A program made the translations under genes and the position numbers. From Prevotella sp. (GTDB lineage: Bacteria > Bacteroidota > Bacteroidia > Bacteroidales > Bacteroidaceae), in assembly GCA_024697405.1 (NCBI GenBank), contig JAILFU010000013.1, forward strand, positions 1-40,591: DNA of 40,591 nucleotides, given 5' to 3'. Below the pieces are notes generated by a model. It saw only the letters and a list, made by a program, of their open reading frames with translations. It searched no databases and had not been told where the DNA came from. Positions 15,473-25,011 of the stretch are shown here, piece by piece (positions within the stretch are counted from its first letter, which is position 1; the number at the start of each line of letters is the position of its first letter).

Positions 15473-17006
15473 CAGAATCATATACAACACCATCGTCCTG
15501 TATGCGAAGATTGTCATCTGCATGGCCATCTCGCTCTACACCGTTCCGCTGATTCTGAAAGCCCTTGGACAGAGCGACTACGGCCTCTTCTCGCTGATTG
15601 GCGGCATCATCGCCATGCTGGCCTTTATGAACGGGGCGATGACGGTGTCTACCCAGCGGTATATGTCGGTGACCATCGGCGAGCGCAACAACGTCAAGCT
15701 CGTGCAGGTCTACAACCTGAGCATCGGCCTGCATGTGGCCATCGGCATCGTCGTTGTCCTGCTCTGCGAAGCGTTGATGCCCCTGCTGTTCAGGTTTGTA
15801 TTGAACATCCTGCCCGAGCAGCAGTATGATGCTCGCCTGCTCTTCCACACGATGATTGCCACCATGTTCCTCCAGATTGTCATCGTGCCCTTCGATGCCA
15901 CCATCAATGCCTACGAAGACCTGACCTTCTTTTCCGTTGCAGGAGTCATCGAGGCCGTCCTCAAGCTCATCCTGGTGCTTGCCCTCCCCTGCTTCAGCCA
16001 CAACCGCCTGGTCATTTATGCCGCAGCCATCACGGCCATCACCCTGCTCATCCTCATCATCAAATACGCCTATTGTGCCATCAGGTACAAGAACCTGCGG
16101 CTGAGCCTGGCAGCATACGGCAACAAGTCTCTATTGGCAGAGATGGCCAGCTTCACCGGCTGGAACACCCTGTCCTCGTTTGCCCTGATGGCCCGCAACC
16201 AGGGCATCGCCATCATCTTCAACCATTTCCTGGGCACCGTCATCAATGCCGCCTACGGCATAGCCACTCAGGTGAACGGCGTGCTGGGCTATTTCTCTGA
16301 AACCATCAAGAAGGGCATCAATCCGCAGCTCATGGAAAGCGAGGGGCTGAAAGAACACCAGCGGCTGGTCAGCCTGACCTTTGCCATGACGAAGTACTCG
16401 CTGCTCATCCTGTGCTTCATCACCCTGCCCTTGTATATCGAGATGCCCTACATCATCAGCCTGTGGATAGGCGATGCGCCAGCCTACACCGTGGAGTTCA
16501 CCCGCATCATCCTCATCCTGTCCCTGCTCACCCTGGCCTCTACGGGGCTGATGTCTGCCGTACAGTCGTCGGGCAAGGTGAAGTGGTACACCATCGCCAT
16601 CTGTGCCGTGCTCCTCAGTACCATCGCCCTTGCCTATGTAGGACTCAGCCTGGGCTTGTCGCCCGTGACCATACTCTACATAGCCTGCGCCATCGAGGTC
16701 GTAGCCTTCTTCGTCAGGCTGTGGTTTGCCCATAAGCTCAACGCCATTCCTGCCTGGGACTATGTACGCCAGCCCGTTCTGCCGGTACTGATACTGGCCA
16801 CGGCGTTGGGGCTTGTCATGTATGGATGCACCAGGCTGGCCGAACCCTCGTTCCTCCGTCTGCTCATCACAGGTCTGCTCGACGTGGTGCTCTTCCTGCC
16901 CCTGGCCTACTTCATCCTGCTGACGAAGGACGAGCAGCATTACTTCAGGAAATTGGTGGGAAAAATCTCCCGCCGTGGGAAGCGCATTCCACAACAGCAG
17001 TCATGA
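15450..17006 (+). CDS. Polysaccharide flippase (Wzx/MATE-like)
   Basis: A protein of 518 residues, hydrophobic throughout with 12-14 membrane segments. The start (IIYNTIVLYAKIVICMAISL, then VPLILKALGQSDYGLFSLIGG) is characteristic of Bacteroidetes Wzx flippases of the MOP superfamily. It would flip undecaprenyl-linked repeat units across the inner membrane. Start is ATG at 15450, preceded closely by AGGAG; a second in-frame ATG at 15459 is nearly as likely. It ends in a basic tail. The stop overlaps an out-of-frame ATG at 17003; the next real start is 15 bp beyond. Confidence 0.9.
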   Translation: MSTMQANNRIIYNTIVLYAKIVICMAISLYTVPLILKALGQSDYGLFSLIGGIIAMLAFMNGAMTVSTQRYMSVTIGERNNVKLVQVYNLSIGLHVAIGIVVVLLCEALMPLLFRFVLNILPEQQYDARLLFHTMIATMFLQIVIVPFDATINAYEDLTFFSVAGVIEAVLKLILVLALPCFSHNRLVIYAAAITAITLLILIIKYAYCAIRYKNLRLSLAAYGNKSLLAEMASFTGWNTLSSFALMARNQGIAIIFNHFLGTVINAAYGIATQVNGVLGYFSETIKKGINPQLMESEGLKEHQRLVSLTFAMTKYSLLILCFITLPLYIEMPYIISLWIGDAPAYTVEFTRIILILSLLTLASTGLMSAVQSSGKVKWYTIAICAVLLSTIALAYVGLSLGLSPVTILYIACAIEVVAFFVRLWFAHKLNAIPAWDYVRQPVLPVLILATALGLVMYGCTRLAEPSFLRLLITGLLDVVLFLPLAYFILLTKDEQHYFRKLVGKISRRGKRIPQQQS

Positions 17007-17021
17007 AAGCCTTTGAACACT

Positions 17022-18236
17022 ATGCGGATAGGTATCATCACATATTACAGAGTGGCCAATTTCGGTGCCAACTTGCAGGCTGTGTCCACCTACAAATGCC
17101 TGAAGCGCATGGGCCATTCCCCCATCTTCATCCACTACATGTCGCAGCAGCTCTATGCTGCCACAGACGGGAAGTACGACAGCAACGCCCAGGTCAAGGC
17201 ACACCTGGACTTCGTAGACAGCGTCATCACAGACCAGACGGAGCCGTGTTTCTGCGCCGACGACATCAATAACGCCATCGAGTGCTACGGCATCGAGGCC
17301 ATCATCATCGGCTCGGATGCCGTCTTGCAGCACCATCCGCTGCTGTCAAGGATTCACATTCGTGGACGCTTCCTGAAACGCATCAACATAGAGCGGGTCA
17401 ACGACGAGCGGATGTTTCCGAACCTCTTCTGGGGATATGGCATCAACCCTGCCGTCAGGAAAGCCATCATGTCGGCTTCGGCCCAGAACTCCGCCTACCA
17501 GCTGTTCTCGCCACAACTGAAGGAGCAGATGAACGAGGCACTAGGCAAATTCTCCTATATCTCCGTACGTGACTCCTGGACACGCGACATGCTGCAGGCC
17601 ATCACCGGGAAAGCAGTTCCCATCACCCCCGACCCCGTTTTCGCCTTCAACCAGAATGCTGCCAACCTGATACCCGACGAGCGCCAGATCCGCGATAAGT
17701 TCCACCTGCCGGAGAGATACATGCTGGTGAGCTTCCTCAACGTAAACATTCCCACCGATGTGGTGAACAGGCTGAAGGACAGGTTTGCCGGTTCTATGGA
17801 GTGTGTGGCCCTGCCCTCCCCCATCGGCATCCAGTTCACTCACAGCTACAATAATGAGATTCCGCTGCCGCTAAGTCCTGCCGACTGGTACGCACTCATC
17901 AAGTACGCCAGCGCATACGTTGGCAACAACATGCACCCCATGGTTGTCGCCCTGCACAACAACGTGCCCTGCTTCAGCATCGACAATTACTCCAGCTACG
18001 ATTTCCTGGGCCGTCCCAAGGCAAACGGGGCCAGCAAGATTGAGGACATTCTAAAACGCTTCCACCTGGAGGGCAACCGTATGGTTCCCTACAAGGGCAA
18101 CACCAGGAACCTCGACGTCACCATAGCTGAGCGCCTTTCCTCCTTTCCCAAAGATGCGGTCAGGGCAACTGCCGCCAGCTTCTGCGAAGACTACAGAACC
18201 ATGATGCAGTCCATCATCAAATCCCTACAGCAATGA
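17022..18236 (+). CDS. Polysaccharide pyruvyl transferase family protein
   Basis: This protein has 404 residues from the ATG at 17022; a TTG at 17013 is also in frame. The start MRIGIITYYRVANFGANLQA and the later EAIIIGSDAVLQ, SVRDSWTRDML, AYVGNNMHPMVVAL and VPCFSIDNYSSYDF segments match PF04230, including the asparagine/histidine pair before MVVAL. The family adds pyruvate ketals to sugars, but many members in capsule loci are uncharacterised and could act as glycosyltransferase-like enzymes. It is coupled to the next gene by ATGA. Confidence 0.85.
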   Translation: MRIGIITYYRVANFGANLQAVSTYKCLKRMGHSPIFIHYMSQQLYAATDGKYDSNAQVKAHLDFVDSVITDQTEPCFCADDINNAIECYGIEAIIIGSDAVLQHHPLLSRIHIRGRFLKRINIERVNDERMFPNLFWGYGINPAVRKAIMSASAQNSAYQLFSPQLKEQMNEALGKFSYISVRDSWTRDMLQAITGKAVPITPDPVFAFNQNAANLIPDERQIRDKFHLPERYMLVSFLNVNIPTDVVNRLKDRFAGSMECVALPSPIGIQFTHSYNNEIPLPLSPADWYALIKYASAYVGNNMHPMVVALHNNVPCFSIDNYSSYDFLGRPKANGASKIEDILKRFHLEGNRMVPYKGNTRNLDVTIAERLSSFPKDAVRATAASFCEDYRTMMQSIIKSLQQ

Positions 18237-19291
18237 AGATATTCATGGTACACGAAGACCCTTGGCACGCCGGGAATCCCTATATCTCCACCCTCATCGA
18301 GCAAATGCGGGATACTCATCCCGAAAGCCTGGTGGCATGGGGCAGAGCGCCGTTCTGGAGTGAGGAGATATGCTCCTACGACATCGTCCACTTCCACTGG
18401 CCGCAGGCATTCATGGCCTACGACTCGCATACCGATGAGGACCTGCTCCGTCATCTGGAGCTGATGAAAGCCAACGGTGTACGCATCGTTGCCACCTGTC
18501 ACGACCTGGAGCCGCACTACAGCCAATGTGCCGACAAGGCAGAATCGCTGAAAATGGTCTATTCCCACTGCGATGCCATTTTCCACCTGGGCACATACAG
18601 CCAGCACTTGTTTGAAGCGAAATACCCGCAAGCCGCTCATCTGCTGCTGCCCCACCATCTGTACGACACCATCTACCACGATTTCCCCTCGAAGGAGGCA
18701 TCGCTCAAGCAGCTGCGTCTACGCCCCGGCTGCACTTATATTCTTTGTTTTGGCACTTTCAGGGCAGACGTCGAGCGCCAGCTGGTCATCGACCTCTACC
18801 GTCAGCTGAACGACAGGCAGGTGTATATCCTGGCTCCGGGCTTCATGGACGTTTGGCAGCTGTCGTGGAAAATCCTGCCCAGACTCGCCAAGAAGATCTC
18901 CTACCGGTATAAATACCACATCCGCTGCACGGGGAAGACCTGGGGAGCCGTTTCCGATGCCGACCTGCCCTACTATTACGGTGCTGCCGACGTGGCCTTC
19001 ATCCAGCGCCTGAAAATCCTCAATTCGGGAAACGCCCTCATGCCGATGCTTTACGGTAAGGTGGTGGTTGGCCCCGACTGTGGGAACGTAGGCCCGCTGC
19101 TCAAGGAATGGGGCTATCCCGTCTTTCAGGTTGACGACGTCCAAAGCATCGGGAAGATTGTGAGCCAGGCCATCCGTATGGGAAAGGACGGCTATGGCGT
19201 TCAGCACAGGGATGCCCAGCTGACACAGTATTCCACCTCCCATATCTCCGCCCTACTCTATTCCTTTTACCAAGCCCTGCTGACTGCATGA
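18233..19291 (+). CDS. Glycosyltransferase, GT-B fold
   Basis: This 352-residue protein begins MKIFMVHEDPWHAGNPYISTL, has YDIVHFHWPQAF near residue 50 and VRIVATCHDLEPHYSQ near residue 85. The HFHWP and CHDLEPH segments are usual in GT4-related polysaccharide glycosyltransferases. The C-terminal half has YILCFGTFRADVERQLV and a nucleotide-sugar region, LNSGNALMPMLYGKVVVGPDCGN. It is cytoplasmic and probably adds one sugar of the repeat unit. Donor and acceptor cannot be told. ATGA overlaps at both ends. Confidence 0.8.
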   Translation: MKIFMVHEDPWHAGNPYISTLIEQMRDTHPESLVAWGRAPFWSEEICSYDIVHFHWPQAFMAYDSHTDEDLLRHLELMKANGVRIVATCHDLEPHYSQCADKAESLKMVYSHCDAIFHLGTYSQHLFEAKYPQAAHLLLPHHLYDTIYHDFPSKEASLKQLRLRPGCTYILCFGTFRADVERQLVIDLYRQLNDRQVYILAPGFMDVWQLSWKILPRLAKKISYRYKYHIRCTGKTWGAVSDADLPYYYGAADVAFIQRLKILNSGNALMPMLYGKVVVGPDCGNVGPLLKEWGYPVFQVDDVQSIGKIVSQAIRMGKDGYGVQHRDAQLTQYSTSHISALLYSFYQALLTA

Positions 19292-20853
19292 GAGGACTGC
19301 TACTTTTTCTCCTCCTTTTCATCCTGTCCTGTTCCGACGATGCCGGCACAGCGTTGAACTTAGACGAGGAACCTATGGAACCGTGGGTTTACAGGAGTAT
19401 TCCCGATTCTTTGGGTCGCCGCTACGGCGTTCGTTGGCAGATGGACAATCCCGACGACCTTGGCGAGCGTTGCCTGGATGCAATTGGGCTGCGTGCACGT
19501 TTCGGGGTGGGTGGCCGAGTGGGAGAGTCCGACTTCGACCAGCTCTACCCCTGGAGCCAGATTCGACGCTGTAACATCAGCCGCCAAGAGGGGAAGACCA
19601 TCATCACCTACGACGATGACCCGGCATTCCGTACTGACGGCAGCAACGGCGACGTCTTCGTGCGCATCCCTAAGTTCTATGTCGAGAAATATGAGGAGGA
19701 CGGCTACGAGTATCGTGTCGTTTCGGCCAACAGGGGACTGCTTCACCCTGCCTTCATTGAGAACGGCAAGGAGCTGGATGCCGTCTACGTCTCAGCCTTC
19801 GAGGGATATATCGACAGCGACAGCCTGCTGCGCTCCATAGCCGGGGTCATACCCACGTCGAACATTACAGCGCAGCAGTTCCTTGATGCCGCCCGGCGGC
19901 GCGGCAGTCAGTATACCCTTTACGACATGCGCACCGTCGACATGCTCTACTCCCTCATAGCGGTGGAGTTCGGATGCCGGAACACGGGCGTCATCTTCGG
20001 CCACGGCATTGCCGACTTCAAACAGCCCCTTGAGGAGTACTGGGACGGCCACCGAGCCTTCTATTCCCTGTCCACGGAGCAGGCCACCAACACCTTCGTC
20101 ACCCCCCGTTACTTCAAGCCCATCATCACCAAGGGGAGCAGCATCTGCATCTGCCAGGGCGACCAGCGTAACATCCTCACCTTTGCCCACTGCCTCGAAG
20201 CGATAACCCTGACCCATGAGACCCACTATCGTTTCGACGGCCCTCCCATCGACATCGACACCGACTGTTTCATCGGCAACTGCGCACAAGTCACCAACTG
20301 GACAGAGACCTGCGACGCGCCCCATTTCAGCCATACCGGCAGGGCCAATATGATGGAAGAGAGTTTCCTGCCCCGTGAGCGCAACCCCATGCGCTACCGC
20401 TGGATGGAGAACATCGTGGGCAACATCTGGCACTACCTGCCCGACATCACCCTCCTCGACCGCCAGCTGTACCAGTGCGGCAGCATCGCCGACTATGTCT
20501 TTGGAGGCCACGGCGGAGCCTATCAGCCCGTTGGGGAGCCGCTGGTGGAGAACACCGACAACGGCATCCCTGCCGACGAGAAAGGAATCAACAGCTGGGT
20601 AACGACCCTGATGACCGACACAGCGTGTACGGGCATCGCCATAGGCAACAGCTACAAACGCGACATGAGCAGCTCACAGGCATTCGGCGCCTACTACTAT
20701 GCCGGAAACGGATTGTGCATAGCCGTCAACGGCGGAGGCTTCGACCACCGTAGCCGTTGCAACCTGCTCACCACCCGCCTCTGGGATGCTCCCGACATGC
20801 GCTGGCATCTTTACGGCGCGCGGCTGCTCTTCAAAGACATCGAAGCACAATAA
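19288..20853 (+). CDS. Lipoprotein resembling phage tail-fibre (C-type-lectin-fold) proteins
   Basis: The 521-residue protein has a lipoprotein signal, MRGLLLFLLLFILSC, with the acylated cysteine at 15. Residues about 125-180 (VFVRIPKFYVEK, LHPAFIENGKELDAVYVSAF) and about 195-235 (ITAQQFLDAARRRGSQYTL, then EFGCRNTGVIFGHGI) follow the order of domains in tail-fibre and related phage structural proteins. The C-terminus (NGLCIAVNGGGFDHRSRCN, then WHLYGARLLF) resembles a C-type-lectin-like fold of the kind found in formylglycine-generating-enzyme and DGR-target families. It overlaps the upstream glycosyltransferase by ATGA, so it is a true operon member. A surface carbohydrate-binding or polymer-anchoring role is inferred. 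I know of no assigned function. Confidence 0.7.
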   Translation: MRGLLLFLLLFILSCSDDAGTALNLDEEPMEPWVYRSIPDSLGRRYGVRWQMDNPDDLGERCLDAIGLRARFGVGGRVGESDFDQLYPWSQIRRCNISRQEGKTIITYDDDPAFRTDGSNGDVFVRIPKFYVEKYEEDGYEYRVVSANRGLLHPAFIENGKELDAVYVSAFEGYIDSDSLLRSIAGVIPTSNITAQQFLDAARRRGSQYTLYDMRTVDMLYSLIAVEFGCRNTGVIFGHGIADFKQPLEEYWDGHRAFYSLSTEQATNTFVTPRYFKPIITKGSSICICQGDQRNILTFAHCLEAITLTHETHYRFDGPPIDIDTDCFIGNCAQVTNWTETCDAPHFSHTGRANMMEESFLPRERNPMRYRWMENIVGNIWHYLPDITLLDRQLYQCGSIADYVFGGHGGAYQPVGEPLVENTDNGIPADEKGINSWVTTLMTDTACTGIAIGNSYKRDMSSSQAFGAYYYAGNGLCIAVNGGGFDHRSRCNLLTTRLWDAPDMRWHLYGARLLFKDIEAQ

Positions 20854-20880
20854 AAGCGCTGCCCTCCTCGTTATCTAGAT

Positions 20881-22059
20881 ATGAGAACGATTGCCTACCT
20901 GTCATATCCCCATTTCGCCGACTGCGACCTGCCGCTGCTTCACCATCTGCAGCAGCAGGAGCCAGGACTTATCTATATCCTACAGCTGACGGAGAAAGAC
21001 AAGCAGCGGACAATCGTTAATGTCGCGCAACTGAAAAAGAAAGGAGGCATCTATCCTGCTGCCGAATACCCCGAACTGAAGATGCTGGCCGCCTGGCTCG
21101 ACATGCAGCGCGTGTTTGTGCTCAACATGCCCGGCCTGCACGATTTCTCCTGGGCGAACCTCATGGCCGTCGCCAGGCTGTGCCGCTTCCTGCGCCGGCG
21201 CAGGTGCAGCCTGCTGCATTTCACGTGGCCTCTGCGCTATGGCGCCTTCCCCCTCTACGCTTTCCGCCGAAAGATGCTGCTCACCGTCCACGACCCCCTG
21301 CCCCACTCCAGCGAGACAGGAGCGCTGAACCGCTTCCACCGCTGGGTGGCTTTCAGGATGGTGCCTCGCTTCCTGCTGCTCAACACTACGCAGCGGGCAG
21401 CATTCATGTCGCAGAACAAGCTGACCGCCGACCGTGTCTTCAGCTCGCGGCTCAGCATCTACATCCATCTGAAAGACACCGTGCCCGTGCTGCCCGCCAG
21501 CTCCGGCTACGTCCTGTTCGTCGGAGGCATCAGCAGCCATAAGGGGGTGGACATCCTGTGCGAAGCCATGCGGCAGGTACACCAGTCGCACCCCCGCCTG
21601 AAGCTGGTCGTGGCGGGCAGCGGCAAGCTGTACTTCGACCCTGCGCCCTACCTGCAGGCAGGCTTTCTGGAGCTTCACAACCGCTATCTCACCGATGCCG
21701 AACTGAAAGGCTTCATCCAGCAGGCCGCCTTTGTGGTGTGCCCCTACCGCGATGCCACGCAGAGCGGCGTCATCATGTCGGCATTCGCGCTGGCCAAGCC
21801 GGTCATCGCCACCAGCGTGGGAGCATTGGCCGAGATGGTGGAAGACGGACGTCACGGACTGATAGTACCTCCCGCCGACAGCTCCGCGCTGGCAGAAGCC
21901 ATCGTCCGCCTCTCAGCTTCGGATGCCCTCATGGAAAAGATGCGCGAGAACATCCTCGCCGACTATCATTCCGGCAGCCGCTCATGGGAGCATATCGCCG
22001 CCGGCCTCCAGCATATTTACAGCCTACCTCTTTTTGTAGCGAATACGCCACACACCTAA
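20881..22059 (+). CDS. Glycosyltransferase family 4
   Basis: This 392-residue protein has MRTIAYLSYPHFADCDLPL at the start and, in the C-terminal domain, GYVLFVGGISSHKGVDILCEA, LKLVVAGSGKLYF, AAFVVCPYRDATQSGVIMSA and GALAEMVEDGRHGLIVP. This is the GT4 nucleotide-sugar site (SG-x5-A and E-x7-G). It is retaining and cytoplasmic; the sugar is unknown. The last residues (VANTPHT) are encoded by a stretch nearly identical to a non-coding repeat at 39618-39635, so the natural C-terminus may have been extended. A 27-bp gap separates it from the lipoprotein gene. Confidence 0.9.
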   Translation: MRTIAYLSYPHFADCDLPLLHHLQQQEPGLIYILQLTEKDKQRTIVNVAQLKKKGGIYPAAEYPELKMLAAWLDMQRVFVLNMPGLHDFSWANLMAVARLCRFLRRRRCSLLHFTWPLRYGAFPLYAFRRKMLLTVHDPLPHSSETGALNRFHRWVAFRMVPRFLLLNTTQRAAFMSQNKLTADRVFSSRLSIYIHLKDTVPVLPASSGYVLFVGGISSHKGVDILCEAMRQVHQSHPRLKLVVAGSGKLYFDPAPYLQAGFLELHNRYLTDAELKGFIQQAAFVVCPYRDATQSGVIMSAFALAKPVIATSVGALAEMVEDGRHGLIVPPADSSALAEAIVRLSASDALMEKMRENILADYHSGSRSWEHIAAGLQHIYSLPLFVANTPHT

Positions 22060-22078
22060 CCGCACGGCAAAGGAGAAC

Positions 22079-22118
22079 TCCTAGCTCAGAATAACTCCCG
22101 ATTCCTAGCTCAGAATAA
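22079..22118 (+). repeat. 16-bp direct repeat before the aminotransferase
   Basis: TCCTAGCTCAGAATAA at 22079-22094 and again at 22103-22118, in the 67-bp gap ahead of the ATG at 22127. It lies in the leader or coupling region and resembles the short dispersed repeats seen elsewhere in the window. Confidence 0.6.
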
Positions 22119-22126
22119 TAATTCTT

Positions 22127-23284
<1,158 letters not shown>

Positions 23285-23358
23285 CCTGCACGATTCATAA
23301 ACAACAGTCGTACCTGTAAAGAAAACTGCATACAACGTATTGTAAGCATGCGATTTAC

Positions 23359-23715
23359 AAACCCTGCAACCCTGCATTAACAATAGTCAACTACATGGTA
23401 TTCAACAAGATGGCAGGTGCACACTTTCCCGCAAACCCTACACCCGACTCTGCATAGCCCAGCTGATGATTTAGAGTTGGCTTGTACTTAAATTCTCTAG
23501 ACAATTCAACCAAATGGAGGCAGTATTCTTCCAAATGGAGGCAGTATTCTTCCAAATGGCGTTAGTATTTTTCCAAACGGAGGCAGTATTTGCCGACGTA
23601 ATGCCAGAGGCCAACACGCATGCATGGTCAATGCAGGGTTTTACGCCAAGTGTACACCTGCCACTTCATTGGGAACCAAGAGATTTGCATGCTCCTGTGC
23701 AGGGTTGCAGGGTTT
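23359..23715. repeat. 357-bp nested inverted repeat
   Basis: AAACCCTGCAACCCTGCA (23359-23376) is mirrored exactly at 23698-23715. Inside, GGCAGGTGCACACTT (23412-23426) is mirrored with one mismatch at 23648-23662, and a CCCT-containing block near 23433 by one near 23632. The arms keep motif order but differ in between, so they look like two inverted copies of an approximately 90-bp unit. The 21-bp tandem array lies at the centre. It fills most of the gene-free gap 23285-23930, with the hairpin at 23822. Confidence 0.65.
23511..23594 (+). repeat. Four 21-bp tandem repeats
   Basis: Units at 23511, 23532, 23553 and 23574 have the form CAAATGGAGGCAGTATTCTT plus C; the first two are identical, the last two differ at several bases. 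The length is a multiple of three and one strand stays open (MEAVFFQ-like units), but there is no sign of a real gene. Related units occur at 6685-6748. Confidence 0.8.
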
Positions 23716-23821
23716 GCTCAGCTTTACGAAACATTACATTTCTTATTGTCACTCTGCATCATTACAGGAGTATTCATCTATCTGAAGTTCCAAGACCGCC
23801 TGGATATTGCCATATTACGTT

Positions 23822-23852
23822 CGTAGGGACAGACACAAGGTCTGTCCCTACG
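23822..23852. terminator. 13-bp perfect hairpin between convergent genes
   Basis: CGTAGGGACAGAC-acaag-GTCTGTCCCTACG. It lies between the end of the exopolysaccharide operon and the end of the minus-strand metallopeptidase gene, as a bidirectional terminator would. It has no T-run, and similar GTCCCTACG palindromes are dispersed repeats in many genomes, so a mobile repeat is an equal alternative. Confidence 0.45.
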
Positions 23853-23930
23853 GAAGGTGTTTTCGCTATTTGCGGAAATGAAGTCAGCAACGTATGCCTG
23901 AGGGCAGTTCGCTGTAAGCCTTTCCCTGCA

Positions 23931-24866
23931 TCAGAGGTCGTTGTAGTTGGCCACCTGGAAGGTCGAGGTATTCATGTCGCCGGTCTGGAATCCCCTGTTC
24001 AGCCAACGCTTTCGCTGTGCGCTGGTGCCGTGTGTGAACGACTCTTCTACGGCGCGTCCCGTTGCCTGCTTCTGCAGCCAGTCGTCGCCAATCTTCTGAG
24101 CCAGCTCCAGTCCGCGCTCCAGGTCGCCATACTCCATAGAGTGGTTGTTCTTCTCCTCATAGTATGCCCAGATGCCGGCATAGTAGTCGGCCAGCAGCTC
24201 CAGGCGCACGCTGATCTGGTTGGCCTTGGTCTTGTTGGTCTTGCTCATGTCCTGATGGGCTTTCTGGAGCGTGCCGGTGAGGTATTCCACGTGGTGGCCA
24301 ATCTCGTGGGCTATCACGTAGGCGTATGCGAAGTCATTGCCCTCCACGCCGAGCTGCTTCTTCATCTGGGTGAAGAACGACAGGTCGATGTAGAGCTTCT
24401 GGTCGCCTGAGCAATAGAACGGGCCGACGGAGGAGGGAGCAGTGCCGCAGGCCGACTGCACGCTGTTGGTGAAGAGCACGAGCGTGGGGTTGGTATAGGT
24501 GCCCAGGTTGTACTCCTTGAAGACCTGCTTCCACACGTCCTCAGTAGAGCCGAGGATAATACGGCACACGGTGTCGAGCCGCTGCTCCTCGGGGGTGAAC
24601 TTCGAAGGGTCGGTCTCGCCCTCGTAGGTGGCCTCGGCCTGCCTGCCGCCGAGGATGTCGCCCAGGCTGCCTCCACCCTGGGTGATGGCTCCGATGACCT
24701 GGCCGAGGTCGATGCCTCCGCCTCCGCTGCCGCCACCGCCCATGAGCGACATGACGATGCCGATGATGATTGCCAAGATACCACCGCCTGCGGCGGCCTT
24801 CGTCCCACTGCTCAGACCGCGGCGATCCTCCACGTTCTGGCTCATTCTTCTGCCTTTCAGTTTCAT
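23931..24866 (-). CDS. Putative neutral zinc metallopeptidase (YpfJ family)
   Basis: This protein has 311 residues from the ATG at 24866 (MKLKGRRMSQNVEDRRGL). A membrane segment (about 28-45, GGGILAIIIGIVMSLMGGGG) is followed by a glycine-rich linker and the PF04228 domain. HEIGHH at about 187-192 supplies the zinc histidines and catalytic glutamate. RLELLADYYAGIWAYY, about 30 residues later, supplies the third ligand region. It is anchored in the inner membrane with the domain probably outside. Substrate unknown. Transcribed alone from the promoter at 24900-24931. Confidence 0.9.
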   Translation of the reverse strand: MKLKGRRMSQNVEDRRGLSSGTKAAAGGGILAIIIGIVMSLMGGGGSGGGGIDLGQVIGAITQGGGSLGDILGGRQAEATYEGETDPSKFTPEEQRLDTVCRIILGSTEDVWKQVFKEYNLGTYTNPTLVLFTNSVQSACGTAPSSVGPFYCSGDQKLYIDLSFFTQMKKQLGVEGNDFAYAYVIAHEIGHHVEYLTGTLQKAHQDMSKTNKTKANQISVRLELLADYYAGIWAYYEEKNNHSMEYGDLERGLELAQKIGDDWLQKQATGRAVEESFTHGTSAQRKRWLNRGFQTGDMNTSTFQVANYNDL

Positions 24867-24899
24867 AATATTTATAAGTTTAATTGAAAAAACTGCCGA

Positions 24900-24931
24900 C
24901 AAAATTACAAAAAAAAATTATTATCTCCAAA
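24900..24931 (-). promoter_or_regulatory. Promoter of the metallopeptidase gene
   Basis: Minus strand TTTG (24931-24928), 20-bp spacer, TAATTTTG (24907-24900), 34 bases ahead of the ATG at 24866. Confidence 0.7.
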
Positions 24932-24959
24932 TTTTTCTCCGCATATCAAATAAAATAAG

Positions 24960-24967
24960 TATCTTTG
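24960..24967 (+). promoter_or_regulatory. -7 promoter box of guaA
   Basis: TATCTTTG, 45 bases ahead of the guaA ATG; no clear -33 TTTG. No purine riboswitch-like structure is evident in the 45-base leader. Confidence 0.55.
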
Positions 24968-25011
24968 CAGTCAGAATCATACGTTACGAGTAAGAAGCTT
25001 TATAAACAAAT

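Noticed and set aside
17003..17021. ATG at 17003 as start of the pyruvyl transferase gene
   Set aside because: It is in a different reading frame (MKAFEHYADR), and that frame gives no family features. The conserved N-terminus MRIGIITYY starts at 17022.
20680..20853. Variable region of a diversity-generating retroelement in the lectin-like C-terminus
   Set aside because: No reverse transcriptase and no template-repeat copy of this segment are found in the window. The fold alone is not evidence.
19288..20853. Prophage remnant
   Set aside because: Only one protein resembles tail fibres; it has a lipoprotein signal and is translationally coupled to glycosyltransferase genes. No other phage gene is near.
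23511..23594. CRISPR array
   Set aside because: The 21-bp units are directly adjacent with no spacers, two are degenerate, and no cas gene is nearby.
23514..24410. 298-codon open frame over the 21-bp repeats and opposite the zinc peptidase
   Set aside because: It runs from repeats into antisense of a conserved gene, with no family features or promoter; it is open by chance.
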